Shown here in pieces: positions 1-10,818 of a stretch of 64,000 nucleotides of DNA (the stretch's first letter is position 1; every line of letters begins with the position of its first letter). Origin of the DNA: Caulobacter vibrioides OR37 (lineage in GTDB: Bacteria; Pseudomonadota; Alphaproteobacteria; Caulobacterales; Caulobacteraceae); the NCBI RefSeq assembly GCF_000372645.1, contig NZ_APMP01000001.1, positions 372,001 to 436,000 on the forward strand, given 5' to 3'. Position numbers and translations under genes: made by a program. The notes below the pieces were generated by a model, which saw nothing but the letters and a program-made list of their open reading frames with translations, was not told the origin of the DNA and did no database searches.

Positions 1-383
1 TTCTTCAGCGGCGCGCCGGCGGGAACTTCCGGATCGGCGAAGGTCGACGCGGCCGAGATCGGGCCGCCAGCGGCCGGAGGAGCCGCAACCGGAGCCGGAG
101 CAGCTTCAGCGGCGACGGGAGCGGCAGCCGGAGCCGCGGCCTCGCCCTCGCCTTTCAGGCGCGCGATCAGGGTGTTGACCTTGACGTTCTCGCTGCCGGC
201 CGGGACTAGGATGGCCTCGATCACGCCTTCGTCGACGGCCTCGACCTCCATCGTGGCCTTGTCGGTCTCGATCTCGGCGATCACGTCGCCGGCCTTGATG
301 GTGTCGCCTTCCTTGACCAGCCACTTGGCCAGGGTGCCTTCCTCCATGGTCGGAGAAAGGGCGGGCATCAGGATGTCCGTCAC
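1..383 (-). CDS. pdhB: Pyruvate dehydrogenase E1 component subunit beta, N-terminal part (truncated by window edge)
   Basis: E1-beta pairs with PdhA for thiamine-diphosphate-dependent decarboxylation of pyruvate in the cytoplasmic pyruvate dehydrogenase complex. Only the first ~127 codons are visible. Residues 1-80 form a biotinyl/lipoyl domain with the lipoyl-lysine motif ETDKA (K42), followed by an Ala/Pro-rich linker; the catalytic domain lies outside the window. A lipoyl domain on E1-beta is a known feature of alphaproteobacterial complexes. The start is GTG at 383, overlapping the pdhA stop as GTGA (380-383), so the two are translationally coupled. The domain alone could also suggest E2, but coupling to pdhA and the linker favour PdhB. 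Confidence 0.93.
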   Translation of the reverse strand, partial: MTDILMPALSPTMEEGTLAKWLVKEGDTIKAGDVIAEIETDKATMEVEAVDEGVIEAILVPAGSENVKVNTLIARLKGEGEAAAPAAAPVAAEAAPAPVAAPPAAGGPISAASTFADPEVPAGAPLK

Positions 384-1411
384 TCGGCGGCCTCCAGGTA
401 TACGTCGGTGTACAGTTCCGAGGGATCGGGCTCGGGGCTCGTGCGGGCGAATTCGGCGGCCTCGGCGACGATGCGCTTCACCTCCGCGTCGACGCCCTTC
501 AGGTCGTCCTCGGTGACGCCGGCCTTGGCCAGGCGCTCCTTGATGTGGTCGATCGGGTCGCGGGTCGTCTTGACCTCGTCGACCTCTTCCTTGGTGCGAT
601 ACTTGGCCGGGTCGGACATCGAGTGACCGCGATAGCGATAGGTCTTCATCTCGAGGATGTAGGGGCCTTGGCCGCTGCGCGCGTGTTCGGTGGCGCGGGC
701 GCCGGCTTCGCGCACGGCGATCACGTCCATGCCGTCGACTTCCTCGCCCGGGATCCGGAACGAGACGCCGCGCTTGTGGAACGCGGTTTCCGACGCCGAG
801 CGTTCGACGCTGGTGCCCATGGCGTATTGGTTGTTCTCGATCACGTACACGACCGGCAGCTTCCAGAGCTGAGCCATGTTGAAGCTCTCGTAGACCTGGC
901 CCTGGTTGGCCGCGCCGTCGCCCATATAGGCGTAGGAGACGCCGCCGTTGCCCTTGTAGGCGTTGGCCAGCGCCAGACCGGTGCCGAGCGAGACCTGGGC
1001 GCCGACGATGCCGTGACCGCCATAGAAGCCGGTCTCGACGTCGAACATGTGCATCGAGCCGCCCTTGCCCTTGGACGAGCCGCCGGCGCGGCCGGTCAGT
1101 TCGGCCATGACCTCGCGCGGATCCATGCCGGCGGCCAGCATGTGGCCGTGGTCACGGTAGCCGGTGATGATCTGATCGCCCTTGCGCGAGATCGACTGCA
1201 TCCCGACCGCGATGGCTTCCTGACCGATGTAGAGGTGACAGAAGCCGCCGATCAGGCCCATGCCGTACAACTGACCGGCGCGCTCCTCGAAGCGGCGGAT
1301 CAACAGCATGTCCTGATAGAATTTCAGGAGCTCGTCCTTGCCGACGAAGGCATTGACACCGGTTTCCGGCGCCTTCTCCTCGGAGGCTTCAGCCTTGCGC
1401 GTGCGCGCCAT
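380..1411 (-). CDS. pdhA: Pyruvate dehydrogenase E1 component subunit alpha
   Basis: 343 aa, normal length for the family. It carries the thiamine-diphosphate signature [17 protein letters not shown] followed by the NN of the pyrophosphate/Mg site (ENNQYAMGT), and the phosphorylation-loop-like stretch [15 protein letters not shown]. With PdhB it forms the E1 heterotetramer that feeds acetyl groups to E2, linking glycolysis (eno lies upstream on the same strand) to the TCA cycle. The N-terminal ~25 residues are charged and poorly conserved. The start ATG at 1411 gives the expected length. It lies 164 bases downstream of ftsB in the same orientation, so it may have its own promoter. Confidence 0.97.
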   Translation of the reverse strand: MARTRKAEASEEKAPETGVNAFVGKDELLKFYQDMLLIRRFEERAGQLYGMGLIGGFCHLYIGQEAIAVGMQSISRKGDQIITGYRDHGHMLAAGMDPREVMAELTGRAGGSSKGKGGSMHMFDVETGFYGGHGIVGAQVSLGTGLALANAYKGNGGVSYAYMGDGAANQGQVYESFNMAQLWKLPVVYVIENNQYAMGTSVERSASETAFHKRGVSFRIPGEEVDGMDVIAVREAGARATEHARSGQGPYILEMKTYRYRGHSMSDPAKYRTKEEVDEVKTTRDPIDHIKERLAKAGVTEDDLKGVDAEVKRIVAEAAEFARTSPEPDPSELYTDVYLEAAE

Positions 1412-1575
1412 TCAAATCTCCCTGGCCAATCTTCATCGCGGCCTTCGTCCTGAGAGCGTTTCCGCCGATATTTCGTCGGTTCCGCGAAGAAAGCGCCTTC
1501 GTTTGCCGTCAAGATCGGCCCGGATCGCAAGATCCTCGAACCGACCCTCAGCCGTTTCCAAGGCTAGATGATCGG

Positions 1576-1878
1576 TCAGCCGGTACGCTTGACGCGGATC
1601 ACATAGTCTCTCGGGTCGGCATATCCCAGGAGCGAACGCGCGCGTTCCTCCAGAAGATCGGCCGACAGGCTGTCGTTGCGTAATAGACGAGCGCGGGCCT
1701 CCAGGTCCATCCTCTCCGCGCGTATCTTCCTGAGTTCCTTCGTTTTTGCTGCGAGGTCCGCATTGCGCTGCGAGATCGACAGAAGGCCCCTGTCACCCGT
1801 CAAGGCGTGAAAGGCGAAGTAGAAAATCAGAAAAAAGATCGCCGCGGTCGGCAGGAAGGGTTGCAGTCGGGCGAACAT
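1576..1878 (-). CDS. ftsB: Septum formation initiator FtsB/DivIC family protein
   Basis: 100 aa. A short cytoplasmic N-terminus is followed by one membrane segment (about residues 8-28), then a coiled coil (about 33-70, rich in A, K, R, E and L), then the conserved C-terminal block ERARSLLGYADPRDYVIRV. This is the FtsB/DivIC layout: a bitopic divisome protein that links FtsL and FtsQ and helps activate septal peptidoglycan synthesis. Location between eno and pdhAB is typical for alphaproteobacteria. The start ATG at 1878 has only a weak ribosome-binding site (GGGACG). Confidence 0.9.
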   Translation of the reverse strand: MFARLQPFLPTAAIFFLIFYFAFHALTGDRGLLSISQRNADLAAKTKELRKIRAERMDLEARARLLRNDSLSADLLEERARSLLGYADPRDYVIRVKRTG

Positions 1879-2230
1879 TTGAGCGTCCCAAAGAGGGATT
1901 CGTAGGATCGCCGACCCTGCTTAACGCCTTCTAAATCCACGCCTTGAGCAGGGTAATCATCAGGTCGCGAATTAGGCGAATGATGCTTTCAGATGAGATG
2001 GTTTCAACCGCATCGAGATGCCGCATCGCCGAAGCCATTTCGCGCCCGCGAACACACCTGAGATGGTCTCTTTTGAAACCAACAACGGACCTTTAGAAAA
2101 ATTGTGGGTTAACGACGCGGCGGCCGGGCGCGTGGCGCGCGTGAAACCGAGGTCACACCCAGAATCGCGAAAGGCGCGGCCCTCTTTCGAGAACCACGCC
2201 TTCGCCATTTCGATAGGTTGATGGGGCGAC
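1879..2230. other. Intergenic region upstream of ftsB, downstream of eno
   Basis: 352 bases with no convincing gene; the short open frames here (1972-2208 minus, 2018-2221 plus) overlap each other and resemble nothing I know. Visible elements are an 8-base inverted repeat (1914-1921 with 1947-1954), a near-CtrA box inside its loop (1921-1935), and a GANTC site (1897-1901). A small GGGGCG/CGCCCC hairpin (2223-2240) overlaps the eno stop codon but has no U tract. Confidence 0.5.
1921..1935 (-). promoter_or_regulatory. Possible CtrA-like box upstream of ftsB
   Basis: On the minus strand this reads TTTA-N7-TTAA, one mismatch from the Caulobacter CtrA consensus TTAA-N7-TTAA. It lies 43-57 bases upstream of the ftsB start, and a CcrM-type GANTC site (GATTC, 1897-1901) lies between. 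Chance occurrence is quite possible. Confidence 0.25.
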
Positions 2231-3607
<1,377 letters not shown>

Positions 3608-3625
3608 TCACAAAGGGAGAAGCGC

Positions 3626-4396
3626 ATGCTGGACGTCGAACGACGTGGCCCCGTGGCCATCGTGACCCTCAATCGGCCGGAGGCGATGAACGCGCTCTCC
3701 AAGGCCCTGCGCAAGGCGCTGTTCGACGCCATGACCGCCCTGGACGCCGATCCCGACATCGCCGTCGTGATCCTGACCGGCGCCGGCGAGCGCGCGTTCA
3801 CGGCGGGCCTGGACCTCAAGGAGCTCGGCGGCGATCCCGACGCCATGAGCGCGGCCAACGACCAGGACGCCCGCTCCAACCCCGTCCGCGCGGTCGAAAC
3901 CTGCCGCAAGCCGGTGATCGGGGCGATCAACGGCGTGGCCATCACGGGCGGCTTCGAACTGGCCCTGGCCTGCGATGTCCTGATCGCCTCGGAGACCGCG
4001 CGCTTCGCCGACACCCACGCCCGGGTCGGCATCATGCCCGGTTGGGGCCTGTCTCAGAAGCTCTCGCGCCTGGTCGGTCTCTATCGCGCCAAGGAGCTTT
4101 CGCTGACCGGCAACTTCCTCGACGCTCGCACGGCCGCCGACTGGGGCTTGGTCAATCGCGTCGTCCCCGCCGCCGATCTGTTGCCGACCGCGCTGAAGCT
4201 GGCGGAAGACATGGCGACGATCCCGGTGGAGACCCTGTCGTTCTACAAGCGCCTGATCGACGACGGCTACGCCCGTTCCTTCGGCGACGGTCTGGCGCTG
4301 GAGCACGAGCGCTCCAGCGGCCACAACCGCGAGGTCACGCCCGAGCGCGTCGAGGAACGGCGTCGCCAGGTCATGGCGCGCGGCCGCTCGCAGTAG
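3626..4396 (+). CDS. Enoyl-CoA hydratase/isomerase (crotonase) family protein
   Basis: 256 aa crotonase-fold protein. It has the CoA/oxyanion-hole elements AFTAGLDLKEL and GVAITGGFELALACDV (first catalytic-Glu position kept) and the second conserved region FADTHARVGIMPGWG. In classical hydratases the second region holds another catalytic Glu (FGQPEILLG); by alignment here a His or neighbouring residue takes that place, so hydration activity is not assured. RBS GGGAG precedes ATG 3626. It is divergent from eno and stands alone. It likely acts on an acyl-CoA in the cytoplasm; the substrate is unknown. Confidence 0.9.
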   Translation: MLDVERRGPVAIVTLNRPEAMNALSKALRKALFDAMTALDADPDIAVVILTGAGERAFTAGLDLKELGGDPDAMSAANDQDARSNPVRAVETCRKPVIGAINGVAITGGFELALACDVLIASETARFADTHARVGIMPGWGLSQKLSRLVGLYRAKELSLTGNFLDARTAADWGLVNRVVPAADLLPTALKLAEDMATIPVETLSFYKRLIDDGYARSFGDGLALEHERSSGHNREVTPERVEERRRQVMARGRSQ

Positions 4397-4398
4397 CG

Positions 4399-5412
4399 TC
4401 AGGCGTTCCAGGCCGGCGGGGTCAAGCCGCCGGCCTGCCCGAGGCGGAACAGCACCCGCCCCGCGCCGAAATCCAGTTCGACGCGGGCGAACAGGCGCAG
4501 TACGTCCACGCCCAGCAGCGCCGCCGGCCGATTGTTCAGCGCCCAGACGTCGAAGATGTGCAGATCGGCGAAGGCCATGGGAATGTTGGTGATCCGCAGA
4601 TCGCCCAGCACGATCGATGGCACGATGCGGAATTCGCCGAGCTGCATCTCGCCCCCAGCGGTCAGCAGGCGGGCCGGGCGCGCCTGATCGGGCGAACGCC
4701 GTCGACGGGCCGCGATCGCGCGGGCGAGCGCCATGTTGCCGATGCTGACTCCGCCTCCGGAGTCGATGAAGGCCAGAGACCGCGCGCCGGCGATCCTGGA
4801 ATCCGCCAAGGTCAGCCGGCCAAACTTCTGGTCCGCCAAGATGGAAATCTCACGCGCCGCGCGGACCATGTCGCGCATCGGCTGACTGCGCCGGACTTCC
4901 AGCTGTTTCTTGACGAAATCCATGACGACGTCGCGACCGTCCAAGATGTCCACGCCGAGCAAGCCATCGCCCCCTACCCGCTCGTAAGGCAGAACCGGCA
5001 AAACGACATCCGACAGTCGCGCATCGCCGGTGCGCAAGGCCGCCACGCGAACGGTCGAGCTGGTCACCGAACCGGAAACGCCGTGGACGATGATCTCCGG
5101 CCCGGGCGGCAGGGCCAGCCGCTCGACAAGGCCTGGGGTGAGGACGCTTCGATCGGCCCCGGTGTCGACGGCGAATTCGAAGGGTCCCTGCCCATTGATC
5201 ATGACCGGCACGGTCATGCGGGCGTCCTCGTCGAGAGAGGCGTCCAGAACCAGCAAGGGCTGATCCGCCGTCGCGCCGCCGGACGCGGCCTGGAGCGGGA
5301 CCTGGCTCGCCGGGACTTGGCTCGGCGGGACCAGCGTGGTCGCGTCCGCCAGCGCGGGTCGCGCGGCGAGTGAAAGACCCAGTCCCGCCGCGATGGTTCG
5401 GCGTGTGAACAT
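4399..5412 (-). CDS. Exported retropepsin-like aspartic protease with two DT/SG half-sites
   Basis: 337 aa. The N-terminus MFTRRTIAAGLGLSLAARPALA is a signal peptide, possibly Tat-like, so the protein is probably periplasmic. Two retropepsin-like units follow. The first has FAVDTGADRSVLTPG (about 80-95) and closes with GLLGVDIL...VVMDF. The second has AFIDSGGGVSIGN and closes with ALLGVDVLRLFARVELDF. Each unit thus offers one catalytic Asp (DTG and DSG), so a single chain could build a pepsin-like bilobed active site. It is convergent with the crotonase, with 2 bases between the stops. Substrate unknown. Confidence 0.85.
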   Translation of the reverse strand: MFTRRTIAAGLGLSLAARPALADATTLVPPSQVPASQVPLQAASGGATADQPLLVLDASLDEDARMTVPVMINGQGPFEFAVDTGADRSVLTPGLVERLALPPGPEIIVHGVSGSVTSSTVRVAALRTGDARLSDVVLPVLPYERVGGDGLLGVDILDGRDVVMDFVKKQLEVRRSQPMRDMVRAAREISILADQKFGRLTLADSRIAGARSLAFIDSGGGVSIGNMALARAIAARRRRSPDQARPARLLTAGGEMQLGEFRIVPSIVLGDLRITNIPMAFADLHIFDVWALNNRPAALLGVDVLRLFARVELDFGAGRVLFRLGQAGGLTPPAWNA

Positions 5413-5475
5413 GGGCGCACCTCCCTGCCCGGGAGGCTAACATCGTTCTTCGAGCTTGCGACGGAAATACGACGA

Positions 5476-5508
5476 AAAACGCCGCCCGGCGTAACCAGGC
5501 GGCGTTTT
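5476..5508 (-). terminator. Rho-independent terminator after rpmF
   Basis: A perfect 11-base stem (AAAACGCCGCC at 5476-5486 with GGCGGCGTTTT at 5498-5508) and an 11-base loop. A run of T or A flanks each side, so it could stop transcription in both directions. It lies just beyond the rpmF stop, between rpmF and the protease gene. Confidence 0.88.
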
Positions 5509-5534
5509 CAAGCCGTCGGAGACGAGAAGGAGAC

Positions 5535-5717
5535 TTAGTCTTCCTTCGGCGTCAGGATCTGCTTGCCGTTGTACATGCCGGTCTTCAGGTCGACATGGTG
5601 CGGACGGCGCAGCTCGCCGGTGTCCTTGTCCTCGATGAACGAGTTGGCGCCCAGGGCGTGGTGCGACCGGCGCATGTTCCGGCGAGAAGGCGAAGTTTTT
5701 CTTTTAGGAACGGCCAT
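5535..5717 (-). CDS. rpmF: 50S ribosomal protein L32
   Basis: 60 aa, normal for L32. The sequence begins [22 protein letters not shown] and has the [19 protein letters not shown] block typical of alphaproteobacterial L32. It lacks the paired zinc cysteines of the C+ form, so it is a C- (zinc-independent) version. It is a single-gene unit, with a strong terminator downstream at 5476-5508. Confidence 0.97.
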   Translation of the reverse strand: MAVPKRKTSPSRRNMRRSHHALGANSFIEDKDTGELRRPHHVDLKTGMYNGKQILTPKED

Positions 5718-5753
5718 CGAAGTGACTCTGCTCGCTGAGCGTGAAAATCGGAA

Positions 5754-5783
5754 GCGGCGGCCTGGGAACGCCCGAGCCGCCGC
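5754..5783 (-). terminator. Candidate terminator downstream of pyrG
   Basis: Eight-base stem (GCGGCGGC 5754-5761 with GCCGCCGC 5776-5783). Read on the minus strand it is followed by TTCCGATTTTC, a broken U tract. It lies 60 bases past the pyrG stop and upstream of rpmF. Confidence 0.45.
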
Positions 5784-5842
5784 GTGAGGGCGCGCTTATG
5801 CCCGAATCTCTCCCCACATGCAAGGACCTGGGGAAAAACCGT

Positions 5843-7501
<1,659 letters not shown>

Positions 7502-7562
7502 TCAGATTACCCGTGATTCGACGACGCTGGTGAAAAGACCTGCGTTCATCAACAAGATTAAA

Positions 7563-7587
7563 CCCCCGAGGTCGCCCTCGGGGGTCG
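7563..7587 (-). terminator. Rho-independent terminator after secG
   Basis: Nine-base perfect stem (CCCCCGAGG 7563-7571 with CCTCGGGGG 7576-7584) and a TCGC tetraloop. On the minus strand it is followed by TTTAATCTTG. It is placed 25 bases beyond the secG stop and 68 bases before the pyrG start. Confidence 0.85.
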
Positions 7588-7608
7588 GTTAGGATCCGTC
7601 TGCGACGG

Positions 7609-8154
7609 TTAGGACTTGGGCTGGCTGGCCGGCGGCGCCGAGACCGTGGGCGGCGCGGCGGCTTCGGCGGGCTTTTCGGCGGCCTTGGACGCCGCGGCGG
7701 GCTTCTTTTCGGCCTTCGGAGCCTCGGCCTTCGGAGCCGGCGCCGCGGGCGTGGGCGCATTGATCTGCGGCGTCGGCGCCTGGATGGCGCCCGCCGGGGC
7801 GTTGCTCGGAGAGGCCGGCAGCGAGTTCAGCGAACCGGGCGTCGGCACGGCCGGCTGCGGCGCGGCGTTCAGGGTCTTAGCGTCCAGGCCCTGGATGTTG
7901 AGGCGATCGGCCACCGAGCCGCCGCGATCCATACGACCGGTCAGGATGGTCAGGATCAAGCTGATGATCAGGAACACCGAGAACAGGATCCAAGTGATGC
8001 GGGTCAGCAGGTCGCCCGCGCCTCGCGCGGTCATGAAGCTGGACGAACCGCCGCCCATGCCCAGCGCGCCGCCTTCCGACCGCTGCAGCAGCACGACCCC
8101 GATCAGGGCCAGGCAGACGACGATGTTGATGGCCAGCAGAACGCCGATGAGCAT
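7609..8154 (-). CDS. secG: Preprotein translocase subunit SecG
   Basis: 181 aa. The first ~75 residues are SecG: two membrane segments (MLIGVLLAINIVVCLALIGVVLL and LLTRITWILFSVFLIISLIL) around the conserved loop LQRSEGGALGMGGGSS. It assists SecYEG-mediated export. The remaining ~100 residues are a low-complexity Ala/Pro/Lys tail, common in alphaproteobacterial SecG and probably cytoplasmic or disordered. The frame continues open far upstream because of high GC; ATG 8154 is chosen because it begins exactly at the first membrane helix. Confidence 0.93.
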   Translation of the reverse strand: MLIGVLLAINIVVCLALIGVVLLQRSEGGALGMGGGSSSFMTARGAGDLLTRITWILFSVFLIISLILTILTGRMDRGGSVADRLNIQGLDAKTLNAAPQPAVPTPGSLNSLPASPSNAPAGAIQAPTPQINAPTPAAPAPKAEAPKAEKKPAAASKAAEKPAEAAAPPTVSAPPASQPKS

Positions 8155-8295
8155 GACGAATGTGTTCTCGATCCGGGCGCGGGCGAAATGCCGCGCGAAA
8201 AACGAAGCGGCCCCTCTACCACTAGAGGCGGCGACGCGCCATAGCTGGGAAGCGTGCCGCCTCGCGCAAGTCCTCAAACTCAATCTCCGGACCGC

Positions 8296-8808
8296 ATGAT
8301 CCTCGAGACCGAACGCCTGATCCTCGCGCCGCTGACGGTCGAAGACGCCCCCCTGATCTATCCGTTTCTCAGCGACGCGGAGGTGATGTCGAACCTGGAT
8401 CAGGAGCCGATCGAGGATCCCGACGAGGTGGCCAGCCGCGTCGCCGCTCAGGTCGAGGAGATGAACGCCGGCGACGCCGCCTATTGGGCCGTGCGTCACG
8501 CTAGCGGCGCGTTCCTGGGCTATTGCGAGTTCATCGATATCGACAAGCGCCACGACCGGGCCGAACTTCGCTTCGTGATCGACCGCGAAAGCTGGGGTCA
8601 GGGATTTGGCTCGGAAGCCGTCAGCGCCCTCCTCGCTCACGCCGCCAGCGAAGGGCTCAAGAGCCTGGTGGCCAGCGTCCACGTCGGCGACAACCGCGCC
8701 GAACGGCTGCTGGAAAAGCTGGGCTTCAAGGCGGCGGGTTATCTCAAGGGCGCCGTGCACCGCGACGGCGAACGACGCGACCGTCGACTGTACGGTCTGG
8801 AGCTTTAA
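8296..8808 (+). CDS. GNAT family N-acetyltransferase (RimJ/RimL-like)
   Basis: 170 aa GNAT fold. It opens with LETERLILAPLTVEDAPLIYPFLSD, the RimJ/RimL-type start; the acetyl-CoA pyrophosphate loop is WGQGFGSEAV, followed by VGDNRAERLLEKLGFKAAG near the C-terminus. It transfers acetyl from acetyl-CoA to an amine; the substrate (a protein N-terminus, an amino acid or a drug) cannot be told. ATG 8296 starts the conserved fold. It is divergent from secG, so 8155-8295 must hold both promoters; a CCTCTA/TAGAGG hairpin lies there. Confidence 0.88.
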   Translation: MILETERLILAPLTVEDAPLIYPFLSDAEVMSNLDQEPIEDPDEVASRVAAQVEEMNAGDAAYWAVRHASGAFLGYCEFIDIDKRHDRAELRFVIDRESWGQGFGSEAVSALLAHAASEGLKSLVASVHVGDNRAERLLEKLGFKAAGYLKGAVHRDGERRDRRLYGLEL

Positions 8809-8920
8809 GCGCTTCTCTTTCAGGTGCGGCGATCAGTGTTATCGACCCGGATGGTTAACGATAGCATCCTGCACGCCTCGTCGCCGCCGCGAATCGGCCG
8901 CGTCCGGAACGGAGAACCCG

Positions 8921-10711
8921 ATGCGATCGCCCGCCGAGATGGACATCGTCCAGATCGACATAAGCACCAAGTGCCACCTGGCCTGCTCGAACTGCACGCG
9001 GCTGATCCCGCACCAGACCCAGCGCTCGGACATGCCGGTCGAGACCTTCGAGCGCGCGGTCAGGAGCATGGAGGGCTGGAACGCTCCCAATAAACTCATC
9101 GGCGTTATCGCCGGCGAACCCACCCTTCACGGCAATTTCGAGCGGATCTCGCGTCGCTTCGCCGAGCTGTGGGGCGGCGAGAACACCAATAACGGCAAGT
9201 TCCCGATCAAGGACTTCAACGACTTCGCCACCCAGCGCCTGTTCGACCGCTCGAACGGCCGCGGACTGTGGACCAGTCTCGGCAACGGCTTCTATCGCCA
9301 CTACGAGACGATCATGGAGGTCTACAGCCACTTCAACACCAACACCCACGAGACCGCGGGTCAGCACCAGGCGCTGCTGATCACCCGCAAGGACTATACC
9401 GGCGCGACCGGAATGTCGGACGCCGAATGGGAATACAACCGCGACAACTGCTGGGTGCAGAAACTCTGGTCGGCCACGATCAATGACAAGGGGGCCTATT
9501 TCTGCGAGGTCGCCGGCGCGATCGACCGCCTGTATTTCGACGGCAAGCACGCCTGGCCGGTCGAGCACGGCTGGTGGCAGCGCACGCCCAGCGACTTCAA
9601 GGACCAGTTGGAGCTCTGCAACTACTGCGCCCTGGCCCAGCCGGGTCCGTCGCAGCTGGACCTGCTGGACCGCGACATCATCTCGGCCGAGCACAAGCAG
9701 ATCCTGAAGAAGCTGGGCAGCCCGGCGATCCGCAAGCGCGCCTACGAAATGTTCGACCCCGAGCTGCACATGCAGAAGCGCCAGGTCGAGACGCGCGATA
9801 ACTATGTGGGCGACGCCAGCTCGGGTCGCCGGGTCGGGATTGGTCATAATTCGACCAAGCCCCGCCGCGTGGTCTGCGTGATGACGTCGGTTGGCTACGG
9901 CGACGACCTGGCCCTGACCTTGCCGCCGAACATGCGGGAGTTCGATGAAGTCATCGTGGTCACGACCAACGACGACGCGCGCACCCAGGAGGTGGTGGCG
10001 GCGAACGGCGCGACCCTGGTGATCTCGGATCGCTGCTTCGAGGACGACCACGCCTTCAACAAGGGCAAGATGCTGAATGACGGCTTGAAGGTGTTGAAGG
10101 ACGCCGACTGGATCGTTTTCACCGACGCCGACATCATCATGCATGAGGGCTTCTACGAGATCTTCATGTCGCACTCGTGGAATCCCGGGTGCCTCTATTT
10201 CACGACCCGGATCGACAGCCAGAAGGTCGAGGGCAAGACCAGCGAGACGACGAACTCTCAGCCGAACGGCTACTTCCAGCTGTTCAACGCCAAGGCCCTG
10301 GCCATCCGCGACAGCTGGCCCAACATCGTCAACGAGAACTTCTGCTCGGCCGGCAGCGTCGACAGCTGGTTCTATCAGCAATGGCGCGACGACCAGTTGA
10401 TCGGCATCACCGACATTCCCGTCCAGCACATCGCCAGCGAACGCCTGGGCGAGAACTGGAACGGCAAGCAGGCCAAGCCCAAGAAGTGGCGGCAGTTCGG
10501 CATTCTGACCGTGAACGGCATCACGCCGCTGATGCCCGCGACCGAGGTGCCGGAAACCGTGCGCCTGACCGACACCCGCTTTGGCGAGACCCTCACCGTG
10601 CATCGCGACGAGATCCCGGCCCACGTCCAGTTCAGTCCGAACGGTGGTCTGATCTTCAAGGGTAAGGACATCGGGCGCATGCACATCCACGTCGCGTACT
10701 GGGCCGACTGA
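8921..10711 (+). CDS. Radical SAM domain fused to a GT-A-like glycosyltransferase domain
   Basis: 596 aa. ATG 8921 is preceded by GGAG 6 bases upstream; an open frame extends further but is a GC artefact. Residues ~8-290 look like a radical SAM domain: C18-x3-C22-x2-C25 in STKCHLACSNCTRL and a glycine-rich AGEPTLH (61-70) in the GGEP position. Further cysteines C177, C195, C233 and C236 could bind an auxiliary iron-sulfur cluster. Residues ~297-315 are a linker containing GIGHNS. Residues ~316-500 resemble a nucleotide-sugar glycosyltransferase: RRVVCVMTSVGYGDDL, DEVIVVTTNDD, then DWIVFTDAD with a DxD-type metal motif (D402-A-D404). The C-terminal ~90 residues are unrecognised. I infer a protein or small-molecule modifying enzyme that couples radical chemistry and glycosylation; the substrate is unknown. 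No operon partner is visible. Confidence 0.75.
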   Translation: MRSPAEMDIVQIDISTKCHLACSNCTRLIPHQTQRSDMPVETFERAVRSMEGWNAPNKLIGVIAGEPTLHGNFERISRRFAELWGGENTNNGKFPIKDFNDFATQRLFDRSNGRGLWTSLGNGFYRHYETIMEVYSHFNTNTHETAGQHQALLITRKDYTGATGMSDAEWEYNRDNCWVQKLWSATINDKGAYFCEVAGAIDRLYFDGKHAWPVEHGWWQRTPSDFKDQLELCNYCALAQPGPSQLDLLDRDIISAEHKQILKKLGSPAIRKRAYEMFDPELHMQKRQVETRDNYVGDASSGRRVGIGHNSTKPRRVVCVMTSVGYGDDLALTLPPNMREFDEVIVVTTNDDARTQEVVAANGATLVISDRCFEDDHAFNKGKMLNDGLKVLKDADWIVFTDADIIMHEGFYEIFMSHSWNPGCLYFTTRIDSQKVEGKTSETTNSQPNGYFQLFNAKALAIRDSWPNIVNENFCSAGSVDSWFYQQWRDDQLIGITDIPVQHIASERLGENWNGKQAKPKKWRQFGILTVNGITPLMPATEVPETVRLTDTRFGETLTVHRDEIPAHVQFSPNGGLIFKGKDIGRMHIHVAYWAD

Positions 10712-10818
10712 AGCCCGCCTGCGAGGCGACATCCGACTTGAGACCGTCATGTTCGGGCTGGCGAACCGCGCGCGCCCGTATAGAAATGAGCGAGAATTTT
10801 CCGCCCTAAGGTCTTTCG

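Noticed and set aside
1972..2208. Possible small genes between ftsB and eno on both strands
   Set aside because: Two overlapping opposite frames with no family match, no ribosome site and no terminator; neither is supportable.
8216..8231. CCTCTA/TAGAGG hairpin read as a terminator
   Set aside because: It lies between divergent starts (secG and the acetyltransferase), has no U tract and short arms.
8160..8295. tRNA-like stretch upstream of the acetyltransferase
   Set aside because: No acceptor stem, anticodon arm or T-loop pattern could be assembled.
8855..10750. Long minus-strand open frame opposite the radical SAM-glycosyltransferase gene
   Set aside because: Arg/Val/Asp-rich composition with no recognisable motif and covered by a well-supported gene in the opposite sense.
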